Below, piece after piece: positions 7,648-13,693 of a DNA stretch of 14,272 bases. A program made the position numbers and the translations under genes. The DNA is from Sulfurihydrogenibium yellowstonense SS-5 (GTDB taxonomy: Bacteria > Aquificota > Aquificia > Aquificales > Hydrogenothermaceae): the NCBI RefSeq assembly GCF_000173615.1, contig NZ_ABZS01000017.1, positions 1-14,272 on the forward strand, given 5' to 3'. Position 1 is the stretch's first letter, and the number at the start of each line of letters is the position of its first letter. The notes beneath the pieces were generated by a model, which was not told the DNA's origin, made no database searches, and was given only the letters and a program-made list of their open reading frames with translations.

Positions 7648-8879
7648 TTTTCCCAACCCTCGCATATTTGAAAAATTTCATTTTCTTTTAAGCAAAAACA
7701 TTTTTCTTTTATCTTAAATCTTCCCCAACCAAGCTTTGTTTTAGCTCCAATGCCTTCATCTTTTAAATTCTTGATAGCTTCACACAGCCACTTTAAATCT
7801 TGCTCTACTTCTTTTTTTAATTCATCATCTTTTTTTAAAACCCCATCAAAAGGAATATAAACAATTTGCAAAATTCCTTCTGTTCCACTTGGCACAACTT
7901 CGTAATGGATTGGAACCGTTCCGGCTCTTTTTCTTCTATTGTGTGGATTAATAATCTCTAAAGAAATTCTTTCAAAGTATGTTGGATAAAATATTGCCCT
8001 TCCTTTGTGGGTTTGAAATTCTATTGGTAAGTTTGATTGAGATTTTTCAAGCTTGTTAGAAATTTTACTTCCTAGTTTTTGTATAAGCTTTAATTCATTT
8101 TTTTCATTTCTAATCTCATCTATATCTTCTTTTTTAACTTTCATTCCTAATTCAAATAGCATAAACTCTAAAATATTATCCTTGAAATCTTCTAAACTGT
8201 TTGACTTTTCTTTTAAATAGTTTTCGATTTCCTTAATACTCTCTGACCCAGCTCCAAAAATTCTAAGGTAGCTTTCAATTATTTTAGATTTTTCGCTGTT
8301 ATCACTATTATTTAATAATCTTTTAAATGCTCCAGCTAAAGCACCTTTCCAAGATGAACCCCTAACCATAGGAACTTTAAAGACGGTTTCTTTTATAATA
8401 GGATTTTGAATAATATAAAATTCATCATCATCTCTTGAAAAATACGGTCCAAGTAATTCAAACTTAATCCAAACAGCAAATGAATATTTAGAAAGCTTTT
8501 CTATAAGATCTTTAAGGTCTTTTATATTGTTTTTATCAGCTATAATTCCAGAAATTTTTTGGATTTGTGATATATTAAAACTAAATTTTTTATTATTCTT
8601 TTTTAATATTTTTTCTTTTAGAAAAGCTAAAGGAAAGTCTTTTGTGGTATCTAGATTTTTTACTTGGCCTTTTTTTAGAAAATCTACGTCAAAATTATCT
8701 TTTAGAAATGGAAAGTCTTTTATTAATCCTTCTCTATTCAGATTATATTGTAAAACTTTTTCATAATTTTTAGGCTTGAAAGTATATTCACAAAAAACTA
8801 TATATTCATTTATAGTTCTTAATTTTTTAAGATCTTTATCTATTTCCTGTAAAGCTTCAAATGTTTTAATGTTGCTCAT
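7641..8879 (-). CDS. cmr6: Type III-C effector RAMP subunit, Cmr6-like (group 7)
   Basis: A 412-residue RAMP (Cas7-like) protein, likely near the head of the complex beside Cmr1. The RAMP fold begins only at about residue 133: SFAVWIKFELLGPYFSRDD (133-151), then NPIIKETVFKVPMVRGSSWKGAL (159-181, in pieces), the standard loop and G-S-S-x-K-G helix. The closing glycine-rich loop is GIGAKTKLGWGRFKI (376-390). By alignment on the GSS motif, the position of the slicer Asp of Cmr4 is Gln158 here, so this subunit is probably not catalytic, although D150-D152 lie just before it. The first 130 residues have no RAMP signature and are an unusually long helical extension. The C-terminus is Cys-rich (C394, C396, C406, C412). 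CAGGAG about 8 bases upstream supports the ATG, which overlaps cmr1 by 14 bases; the stop overlaps the chosen csx11 start in ATGTTAA. Confidence 0.77.
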   Translation of the reverse strand: MSNIKTFEALQEIDKDLKKLRTINEYIVFCEYTFKPKNYEKVLQYNLNREGLIKDFPFLKDNFDVDFLKKGQVKNLDTTKDFPLAFLKEKILKKNNKKFSFNISQIQKISGIIADKNNIKDLKDLIEKLSKYSFAVWIKFELLGPYFSRDDDEFYIIQNPIIKETVFKVPMVRGSSWKGALAGAFKRLLNNSDNSEKSKIIESYLRIFGAGSESIKEIENYLKEKSNSLEDFKDNILEFMLFELGMKVKKEDIDEIRNEKNELKLIQKLGSKISNKLEKSQSNLPIEFQTHKGRAIFYPTYFERISLEIINPHNRRKRAGTVPIHYEVVPSGTEGILQIVYIPFDGVLKKDDELKKEVEQDLKWLCEAIKNLKDEGIGAKTKLGWGRFKIKEKCFCLKENEIFQICEGWEKC

Positions 8880-9900
8880 TTTTCGGCTCCTGATATAAGT
8901 TTAAAATTGCAGCTATAGAAAGTAAGCCACATTCATAAGTGCTTTCATCTAATCTATTAATGTAAGGTAAAATTTTAGAACCTTCTGTTGGCTTTAAATA
9001 CCCAAAAATTTCATGTCGCCGCCTTATTTCATTATTTTCATTTTGTGCTTCTTGTTTATATTTTTTTCTTAATTTAGCTTTCATTTCAATCAATTTTTGA
9101 ATAGCTTCCTTAATATTTAAATCTTCAATTTGAATTTTCTTAACTTTTTTCGTAAGAAGTATTTTTGTTATTTTATCTATATTATTACTTATTAAATTTC
9201 TAATTAAATTTTTAAAACTTACAGTTTCAATGTCATTTACGCTTATTTCATTTTTACCAAATTTTGAAAAATCAAATTTATCTTTTTGCCAATCGGTTCT
9301 TTCTATCAATTGATCATTAATTTCTATTTCTTTAACCTTCAATCTACCATAACCAACATTCCAACCACCACCCCAATAGCCATATTTATCCATAAAATTA
9401 AGTAAAGGAAAAAAGATAGTTTCTTTTATTTCTTCAGGAACTTTAAAGGCTACTGTCAATTCACCATTGTATTCTATTTTTTTCCAAAACCAATTTTTAC
9501 CATCTATGATTCTTGTATTTTCTACTTCTTCAAAATTTTCATCATTAAAGTCTATCTTCTTAATCTCAATCAAACTTTTCCAGCCAGTTGTTCCAAAAAT
9601 TATCGCCGACAAAGGAATTTCAAGCTCTTTTAAAGCTTCAATTTGACCCCAAAAATCAGTACCATGCTTTAATAATCTTTTCTTAATTTCATTGTTTTTT
9701 ATATCCTTTTCAAATCTACCCTTTTTTTTATCATAGTCTTTTTCTAAACAAATACCCCCAAAATAACAAATAACCTCAAACCAAAATCTTAAGCTCCCAA
9801 TTAAAGACGAAGGTCTTATTTCTTTGGATTCTTGCCACGCATCACCGGTATGTAATGGTGTAATTGTTTCAAAAATAACTTTAATCTTATTATTAGCCAT
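8866..9900 (-). CDS. cmr1: Type III-C effector RAMP subunit Cmr1
   Basis: First gene of the cas operon, 344 residues from the ATG at 9898-9900. Cmr1 is the group-7 RAMP at the head of type III-B/C complexes and helps capture the 3' part of the target RNA. The Cmr1 opening is unmistakable: FETITPLHTGDAW (10-22), then IRPSSLIGSLRFWFEV (28-43). The glycine-rich closing loop of the first RAMP domain is YGYWGGGWNVGYGRLKV (173-189). The C-terminal part has a basic helix (253-285) and RHEIFGYL (295-302). The frame is open 12 codons further to a TTG at 9936, but AAAGGAG lies about 10 bases before the ATG, which decides the start. It lies 107 bases downstream of murA on the same strand, so read-through from murA is possible. 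No cas6, cas1 or cas2 lies upstream. Confidence 0.88.
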   Translation of the reverse strand: MANNKIKVIFETITPLHTGDAWQESKEIRPSSLIGSLRFWFEVICYFGGICLEKDYDKKKGRFEKDIKNNEIKKRLLKHGTDFWGQIEALKELEIPLSAIIFGTTGWKSLIEIKKIDFNDENFEEVENTRIIDGKNWFWKKIEYNGELTVAFKVPEEIKETIFFPLLNFMDKYGYWGGGWNVGYGRLKVKEIEINDQLIERTDWQKDKFDFSKFGKNEISVNDIETVSFKNLIRNLISNNIDKITKILLTKKVKKIQIEDLNIKEAIQKLIEMKAKLRKKYKQEAQNENNEIRRRHEIFGYLKPTEGSKILPYINRLDESTYECGLLSIAAILNLYQEPKNEQH

Positions 9901-9944
9901 TTTAAAACCCCTCTCCTTTGCTTTTAAGAAAGTCAATAAGTCAA

Positions 9945-9950
9945 ATTATA
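9945..9950 (-). promoter_or_regulatory. Possible -10 box of the cas operon
   Basis: The minus strand reads TATAAT at 9945-9950, a perfect sigma-70 -10 hexamer 44 bases before the cmr1 ATG in the gap after murA. No good -35 box lies 16-18 bases upstream. A T8 run (minus strand, 9975-9982) follows the murA stop but has no convincing stem before it, so I do not call a terminator. The operon may be transcribed from here, from murA read-through, or both. Confidence 0.33.
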
Positions 9951-10007
9951 CTGATTTATACTATTTAGACATTTAAAAAAAAGAGCTGACAATCTTAATT
10001 CTTTACC

Positions 10008-11300
10008 TTACTCCTCCACAATTTCCCTTCTTATCTTAGCACCGATGTTGATTAATTTATCATCTATATGTTCATAACCTCTGTCTAAATGATAGATGCT
10101 AAATATTTTTGTTTCTCCTTCTGCTACCAAGCCAGCAATTACCATTGCAGCACTTGCTCTTAAATCTGTTGCTTTTACTTCTGCTCCTGTAAATTTCTTA
10201 ACAGGTCTAATAATTGCAGTTTTTCCTTTTATCTCAATATCTGCTCCAAGTCTGTTTAACTCCGGAACATGCATAAATCTATTTTCAAAAATATTTTCTG
10301 TAATCTCAGATATTCCATCAGCAAAACAAAGTAGAGTCATAAACTGAGCTTGAAGGTCTGTTGGAAATAGCGGATATTCTTTTGTCTCTATATTTACAGG
10401 TCTTAATTTTTCTTCTCTTTTAATTAAAACTTCGTTATCTGAAAGCTTTACAATATGTATGCCGATTTTATTTGAAATTTCTTCCACGTACTCTAAATAT
10501 TGACTTGGATAGTTTTTGATTATTATTTTTCCATCTGTCAGTGCAGCTAATACTAAAAAAGTTCCGGCTTCAATTCTATCCGGAATTACTTTATGATAAG
10601 TTCCGTGAAGTTCTTTTACGCCGTTTATAACAATTCTATTAGTTCCTTCACCTGTAATATCTGCTCCCATTTTTTTAAGCATAACGGCAAGGTCTACAAC
10701 CTCCGGCTCCAATGCTGCGTTTTCTATAATTGTCTGACCTTCTGCTAAAGATGCAGCCATTAAAATATTTTCTGTTCCTGTAACTGTTATTTTGTCAAAG
10801 AAAATATGAGCTCCCTTTAAGCCTTTTGGTGCATAGGCTTTTATATATCCATGCTCTATTTTTATCTGGGCTCCCATTTTTTCTAATGCTTTTAGATGTA
10901 AATCAACCGGTCTTGCTCCGATAGAACATCCACCTGGCAAAGCAACTTCTGCATATCCAAACCTTGCAAGCATTGGACCCAGTACAAGGATAGATGCCCT
11001 CATCTTATTTACTAAATCGTATGGAGCGGTGTAAGATTTTGGAGTAGCAAGTTTAAAACTGTATGTTTTATCTTTTATGTGATTTATTTCTGTTCCTAAT
11101 TCTAGCAAAAGCTTTTTCATTGTATCTATATCTAAAAGGTCTGGAAGGTTTTCTATTATCACTTCATCAGATGTTAGGATGGTTGCAGCCATGTTAGGAA
11201 GTGCGGCATTTTTAGCTCCAGAAACTTCTAATACACCCTCTAGTCTATTTCCACCTTCTATAATTAATACTTCCCTCAACTTAACATCTTCCTTTAACAT
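10008..11300 (-). CDS. murA: UDP-N-acetylglucosamine 1-carboxyvinyltransferase
   Basis: Cytoplasmic enzyme that transfers enolpyruvate from phosphoenolpyruvate to UDP-GlcNAc, the first committed step of peptidoglycan synthesis and the target of fosfomycin. The 430 residues match the usual length of about 420. K30-N31 in VSGAKNAALPN correspond to the substrate-binding Lys/Asn pair. RASILVLGPMLARFG (101-115) follows, and LPGGCSIGARPVDLHL (121-136) holds Cys125, the residue modified by fosfomycin. A Cys rather than Asp there predicts sensitivity. FPTDLQAQF and DLRASAAMV carry the later catalytic Asp and Arg. An RBS, AAAGGAG, lies about 8 bases upstream of the ATG. The first eight residues extend beyond the typical family start; no better ATG lies inside. 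It has its own candidate promoter and is followed by the cas operon. Confidence 0.97.
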   Translation of the reverse strand: MLKEDVKLREVLIIEGGNRLEGVLEVSGAKNAALPNMAATILTSDEVIIENLPDLLDIDTMKKLLLELGTEINHIKDKTYSFKLATPKSYTAPYDLVNKMRASILVLGPMLARFGYAEVALPGGCSIGARPVDLHLKALEKMGAQIKIEHGYIKAYAPKGLKGAHIFFDKITVTGTENILMAASLAEGQTIIENAALEPEVVDLAVMLKKMGADITGEGTNRIVINGVKELHGTYHKVIPDRIEAGTFLVLAALTDGKIIIKNYPSQYLEYVEEISNKIGIHIVKLSDNEVLIKREEKLRPVNIETKEYPLFPTDLQAQFMTLLCFADGISEITENIFENRFMHVPELNRLGADIEIKGKTAIIRPVKKFTGAEVKATDLRASAAMVIAGLVAEGETKIFSIYHLDRGYEHIDDKLINIGAKIRREIVEE

Positions 11301-11328
11301 GATTCTTCTCCTTTATTTTAGCAGGTTT

Positions 11329-11358
11329 TTTATCATCTATCTAATGAGAGTGTTTCAA
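11329..11358 (-). promoter_or_regulatory. murA: Candidate sigma-70 promoter of murA
   Basis: On the minus strand TTGAAA (11353-11358, five of six matches) is followed after 18 bases by GATAAA (11329-11334, four of six), with the murA start 28 bases further on. It lies between the inverted-repeat element and murA, so murA probably starts its own transcript rather than depending on the ruvB-prmC operon. Confidence 0.4.
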
Positions 11359-11382
11359 AATTTTTGTAAGCTCACCTTTCTG

Positions 11383-11476
11383 TGTCATCCTGAGGACGAA
11401 GTCCGAAGGATCTCTTTTTTAATTTTTTGACTTGAAAAGGAAAATATGAGATTCTTCGCTGACACTCAGAATGACG
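11383..11476. repeat. Imperfect inverted repeat, REP/MITE-like palindromic element
   Basis: Two arms face each other across a 33-base AT-rich spacer. The left arm is 11383-11414, beginning TGTCATCCTGAGGAC and ending CGAAGGATCTC. The right arm is 11448-11476, and its reverse complement begins CGTCATTCTGAG and ends GCGAAGAATCTC. The arms agree over most of their length, with three extra bases in the left arm, and the left arm also contains its own small stem, GGAC-GAA-GTCC. Arms of this kind, a GTCATTCTGAG...GAAGAATCTC palindrome, are familiar from dispersed repeats in many bacterial genomes. The element contains no ORF, so it would need an enzyme supplied elsewhere if it moves. Transcribed, it forms a long hairpin between prmC and murA and could act as a terminator or mRNA stabiliser. 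Confidence 0.72.
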
Positions 11477-11512
11477 ATGTTGGTTTTTATAAGCAATTTC
11501 TCTATCCAATCT

Positions 11513-12388
11513 TTAATCACCTATTCTTTTAAACCTCTTACTTGCGATAATAACTCTATCAATTCCGGCTAAATCTTTATAGATTTCTATATTTTTATAT
11601 CCGTTATCTTCTAAAATTTGCTTTACCTTTTCAGCTTGACCTATTCCAACTTCAAAAGCAAAAAAACCATCTTCTTTTAGAAAATCTTTTAAAGAATTCA
11701 CTATCTTTTCGTAAAATTCTGTTCCTTCTTTACCGGAAATTAAAGCTTCTTTTGGCTCTTTTTTTACTTCTTTTTGAAGTTTTTGATAATCTTCTTCTTT
11801 TATGTATGGTGGATTAGAAACTACAAAATCAAGCTTTGGAAGGTTTAAAGAATTCATTTTTTCATTCATGATATCAAACTTAAAAAGTTTTAACCTGTCT
11901 AAAACTCCATGAATTTCAGCGTTTTTTTCTGTAATTTCTAAAGCTTTTTCTGAGATATCAATTCCTATGATTTTCAAGTTTTTTATATTTTTTAACAAAC
12001 TAACAGAAATACAGCCACTACCTATGCCAACTTCTAATCCGATTAATTCTCCTTTAGCGTTTTGCAACTTTTCAATAACTTTCTCTACTAAAATCTCTGT
12101 CTCCGGTCTTGGAATTAAGATACCTTCTTCTATGTAAAAATCAAGTCCAAAGAATTCTTTGCTTTTTGTAAGGTATGCCATAGGATAGCCTGAAGCTCTT
12201 TTTTCAGATAAAACTACTAATTTTTTTGCATCTTCTTCCGATATCTCCAAATCCGGATATGAAATAATGTAATGTTTTGGAAGATCAAGAATTTTAGAAA
12301 TAAGTATTGATGCTTCACTTGCCGGATTTTCTATTTTTGATTCTTTAAAGATTTCTGTTATTTTGCTAAAAAGCTGTTTTAACTTCAT
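11513..12388 (-). CDS. prmC: Peptide chain release factor N5-glutamine methyltransferase
   Basis: S-adenosylmethionine-dependent enzyme (HemK) that methylates the glutamine of the GGQ motif in release factors RF1 and RF2. From the ATG at 12386-12388 the protein has 291 residues, a usual length. The N-terminal helical domain (1-85) binds the release factor. LIPRPETE (91-98) is the family linker motif, LEVGIGSGCISVSL (118-131) the SAM-binding glycine loop, GIDIS (142-146) the acidic residue for the ribose, and VVSNPPYI (189-196) holds the NPPY catalytic motif that places the glutamine amide. The ATG overlaps the preceding gene as ATGA, a typical coupled start. An in-frame TTG at 12409 would add seven residues; neither has a clear ribosome-binding site, so I prefer the coupled ATG. 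Confidence 0.95.
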   Translation of the reverse strand: MKLKQLFSKITEIFKESKIENPASEASILISKILDLPKHYIISYPDLEISEEDAKKLVVLSEKRASGYPMAYLTKSKEFFGLDFYIEEGILIPRPETEILVEKVIEKLQNAKGELIGLEVGIGSGCISVSLLKNIKNLKIIGIDISEKALEITEKNAEIHGVLDRLKLFKFDIMNEKMNSLNLPKLDFVVSNPPYIKEEDYQKLQKEVKKEPKEALISGKEGTEFYEKIVNSLKDFLKEDGFFAFEVGIGQAEKVKQILEDNGYKNIEIYKDLAGIDRVIIASKRFKRIGD

Positions 12389-12762
12389 TGAAATTTTGGA
12401 AGTTTCCAATCATAGAGAATAGCTACGATTCTAAACATCAGAACAAGTAAACTACAAACAATAGATGCTACTGTTAAATCAGATGTCAAAACCATAGATA
12501 TGTAAAATCCAATTGACCCTATTATGCTACAACTTGCATAAAAATCATCTCTCAGTACAGACGGAACTTTTCCAAGAAGTAAATCACTAATTACACCACC
12601 ACCTACACCTGTAAGTGTAGCAAGAATAATAATTCCAAAAAAAGATACATCAGCGTTGTATGCAATGATTGCTCCCGTAGTAGTAAAAGCCGACAGACCA
12701 ATTGCATCACGAATTAAAATGTAGTATTTGTTTGAAATATCACCTTTAACAACTTTATACAT
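12385..12762 (-). CDS. TRIC/UPF0126 family membrane protein, C-terminal half (split gene)
   Basis: This 125-residue frame holds the second internal repeat and last membrane segments of a trimeric intracellular cation channel-like protein (UPF0126, YicG/YadS type). AIGLSAFTTTGAIIAY opens the repeat, and GVGGGVISDLLLGKVPSVL is the family GGG signature; the usual Arg after GGG-x-x is Ser here. Three further hydrophobic stretches follow, and the C-terminus (RIVAILYDWKLPKF) matches the usual family ending. The ATG at 12760-12762 overlaps the stop of the upstream half by one base (TGATG), an arrangement that allows ribosomes to restart. A GTG one codon earlier (12763-12765) is also open. On its own this half lacks the first repeat; see the upstream entry for the base change that would join them. 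Confidence 0.72.
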   Translation of the reverse strand: MYKVVKGDISNKYYILIRDAIGLSAFTTTGAIIAYNADVSFFGIIILATLTGVGGGVISDLLLGKVPSVLRDDFYASCSIIGSIGFYISMVLTSDLTVASIVCSLLVLMFRIVAILYDWKLPKFQ

Positions 12763-13004
12763 CACAATAGCAACCCAAACTCCAAAAAGTGCACGCTCAT
12801 ATCTGTGATGGATTTTAAAGCATTTGGAATTGTATTTATAAGCAAATCTCTCGTAATTCCACCACCAAGTGCAGTCATAACACCTAAAACAGTAATTCCA
12901 AGCAGGTCTAAACCTTCTTTTATTGCCTTCAAAGAACCGGTTACAGCAAAGGCTACGAGTCCTATAATGTTCATTATGAAGAAAATTTCTTTTGCAAACT
13001 CCAT
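12762..13004 (-). CDS. TRIC/UPF0126 family membrane protein, N-terminal half (frameshifted)
   Basis: The first 65 or so of these 80 residues match the first repeat of UPF0126/TRIC membrane proteins: IIGLVAFAVTGSLKAIKEGLD, a second hydrophobic segment (LLGITVLGVMTAL) and the signature LGGGITRDLLINTIPNAL. After SITDMSV the frame ends in an unrelated HFLEFGLLL tail and a TGA. Adding one A to the A5 run at 12784-12788 (a T run on the coding strand) changes the tail to HFFGVWVAIVMYKVV and runs straight into the downstream half, giving 206 residues, the normal family length of about 205. GAGG five bases before the ATG supports the start, which overlaps sfsA by 31 bases. Related bacterial TRIC proteins conduct K+ as trimers; whether this locus makes a working channel is open. 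Confidence 0.72.
   Translation of the reverse strand: MEFAKEIFFIMNIIGLVAFAVTGSLKAIKEGLDLLGITVLGVMTALGGGITRDLLINTIPNALKSITDMSVHFLEFGLLL
12784..12788 (-). other. Homopolymer at the putative frameshift in the TRIC gene
   Basis: Five A on the plus strand (five T on the coding strand) mark the only place in the overlap where a one-base insertion gives a continuous, family-like sequence. Homopolymers are common sites of both sequencing error and replication slippage. Confidence 0.7.
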
Positions 13005-13693
13005 ATTTCCTCGCTCAGGTTTAAACTACCATTTAACACAATGTTAAATTCTTCATCAAACCTTACTTTGTAGCCTAAAAATTTTACTCCAACTTCTAAC
13101 GCTTTTAAAAAGTATTTACTAAACTCTATGTCTGTTTCATAATTTGGCAGAAATTCTTCACAATCTCTAAATGCAATTATCATAATACCTGCTTCATAAC
13201 CTTTATTTTTTAAATCTATCAGATGTTTTATATGTTTCGCTCCTCTTAATGTTGGTGCATCAGGAAATAGGCAGAGTTTTCCTTTTTTAAGATTGCAGCC
13301 TTTGACTTCTATATAAAAATTATCATCAATGAGAAAATCTATTCTACTGTCTTGATACAAAACCTCTTTTTTTATCTTTTGAGGTTTAAAGCCAAGATAT
13401 CCTTTTTCTATAATTTTTTCTGCTATTTTGGAATGGAAAGAAGTATTTAGTAGAATGTAGCCCTCTTCCATCTTTGCAGAAATTAACTTATAATTTGTTT
13501 TGTTTTCTGCTTTATTTTTAATAACTAAAATCTCTCTTCCTTTTGTAAGGATTTCTTTTAGCCTTCCTGTATCTGCAATATGACATTTTGTAATATTTCC
13601 ATCAATTTCAATCAGTCCAACAAATCTATTTAATCTCTCTATAAACTTAGCTTTTCTTAAAGATGGAAACTCTGATTTATCAAGTATTTTCAT
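12974..13693 (-). CDS. sfsA: SfsA family protein, sugar fermentation stimulation homologue
   Basis: SfsA proteins combine an N-terminal OB-like nucleic-acid-binding part with a PD-(D/E)XK nuclease-like core. The name comes from an Escherichia coli maltose phenotype; the biochemical role is unsettled. The 239 residues match the family length. Signature blocks are CHIADTGRLKEIL (37-49), SRIDFLI (116-122), IEVKGCNL (128-135) and LFPDAPTLRGAKH (142-154). D119, E129 and K131 form the D-x9-E-x-K nuclease-like triad, so catalytic ability is not obviously lost. The ATG overlaps the end of ruvB by 14 bases and its own end overlaps the TRIC gene, so it is cotranscribed with DNA-repair and translation genes. 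No strong ribosome-binding site is seen, consistent with coupling. Confidence 0.94.
   Translation of the reverse strand: MKILDKSEFPSLRKAKFIERLNRFVGLIEIDGNITKCHIADTGRLKEILTKGREILVIKNKAENKTNYKLISAKMEEGYILLNTSFHSKIAEKIIEKGYLGFKPQKIKKEVLYQDSRIDFLIDDNFYIEVKGCNLKKGKLCLFPDAPTLRGAKHIKHLIDLKNKGYEAGIMIIAFRDCEEFLPNYETDIEFSKYFLKALEVGVKFLGYKVRFDEEFNIVLNGSLNLSEEIWSLQKKFSS

Noticed and set aside
8866..9936. Longer cmr1 starting at a TTG at 9936
   Set aside because: The ATG at 9898-9900 has a strong AAAGGAG site, and the extra residues do not resemble the Cmr1 N-terminus.
9970..10007. Possible rho-independent terminator after murA (T8 run on the minus strand)
   Set aside because: I could not find a stem of more than a few base pairs directly before the T run.
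10096..11430. Two plus-strand open frames of 83 codons opposite murA and in its leader
   Set aside because: Shadows of murA; the second ends inside the palindromic element and shows no family similarity.
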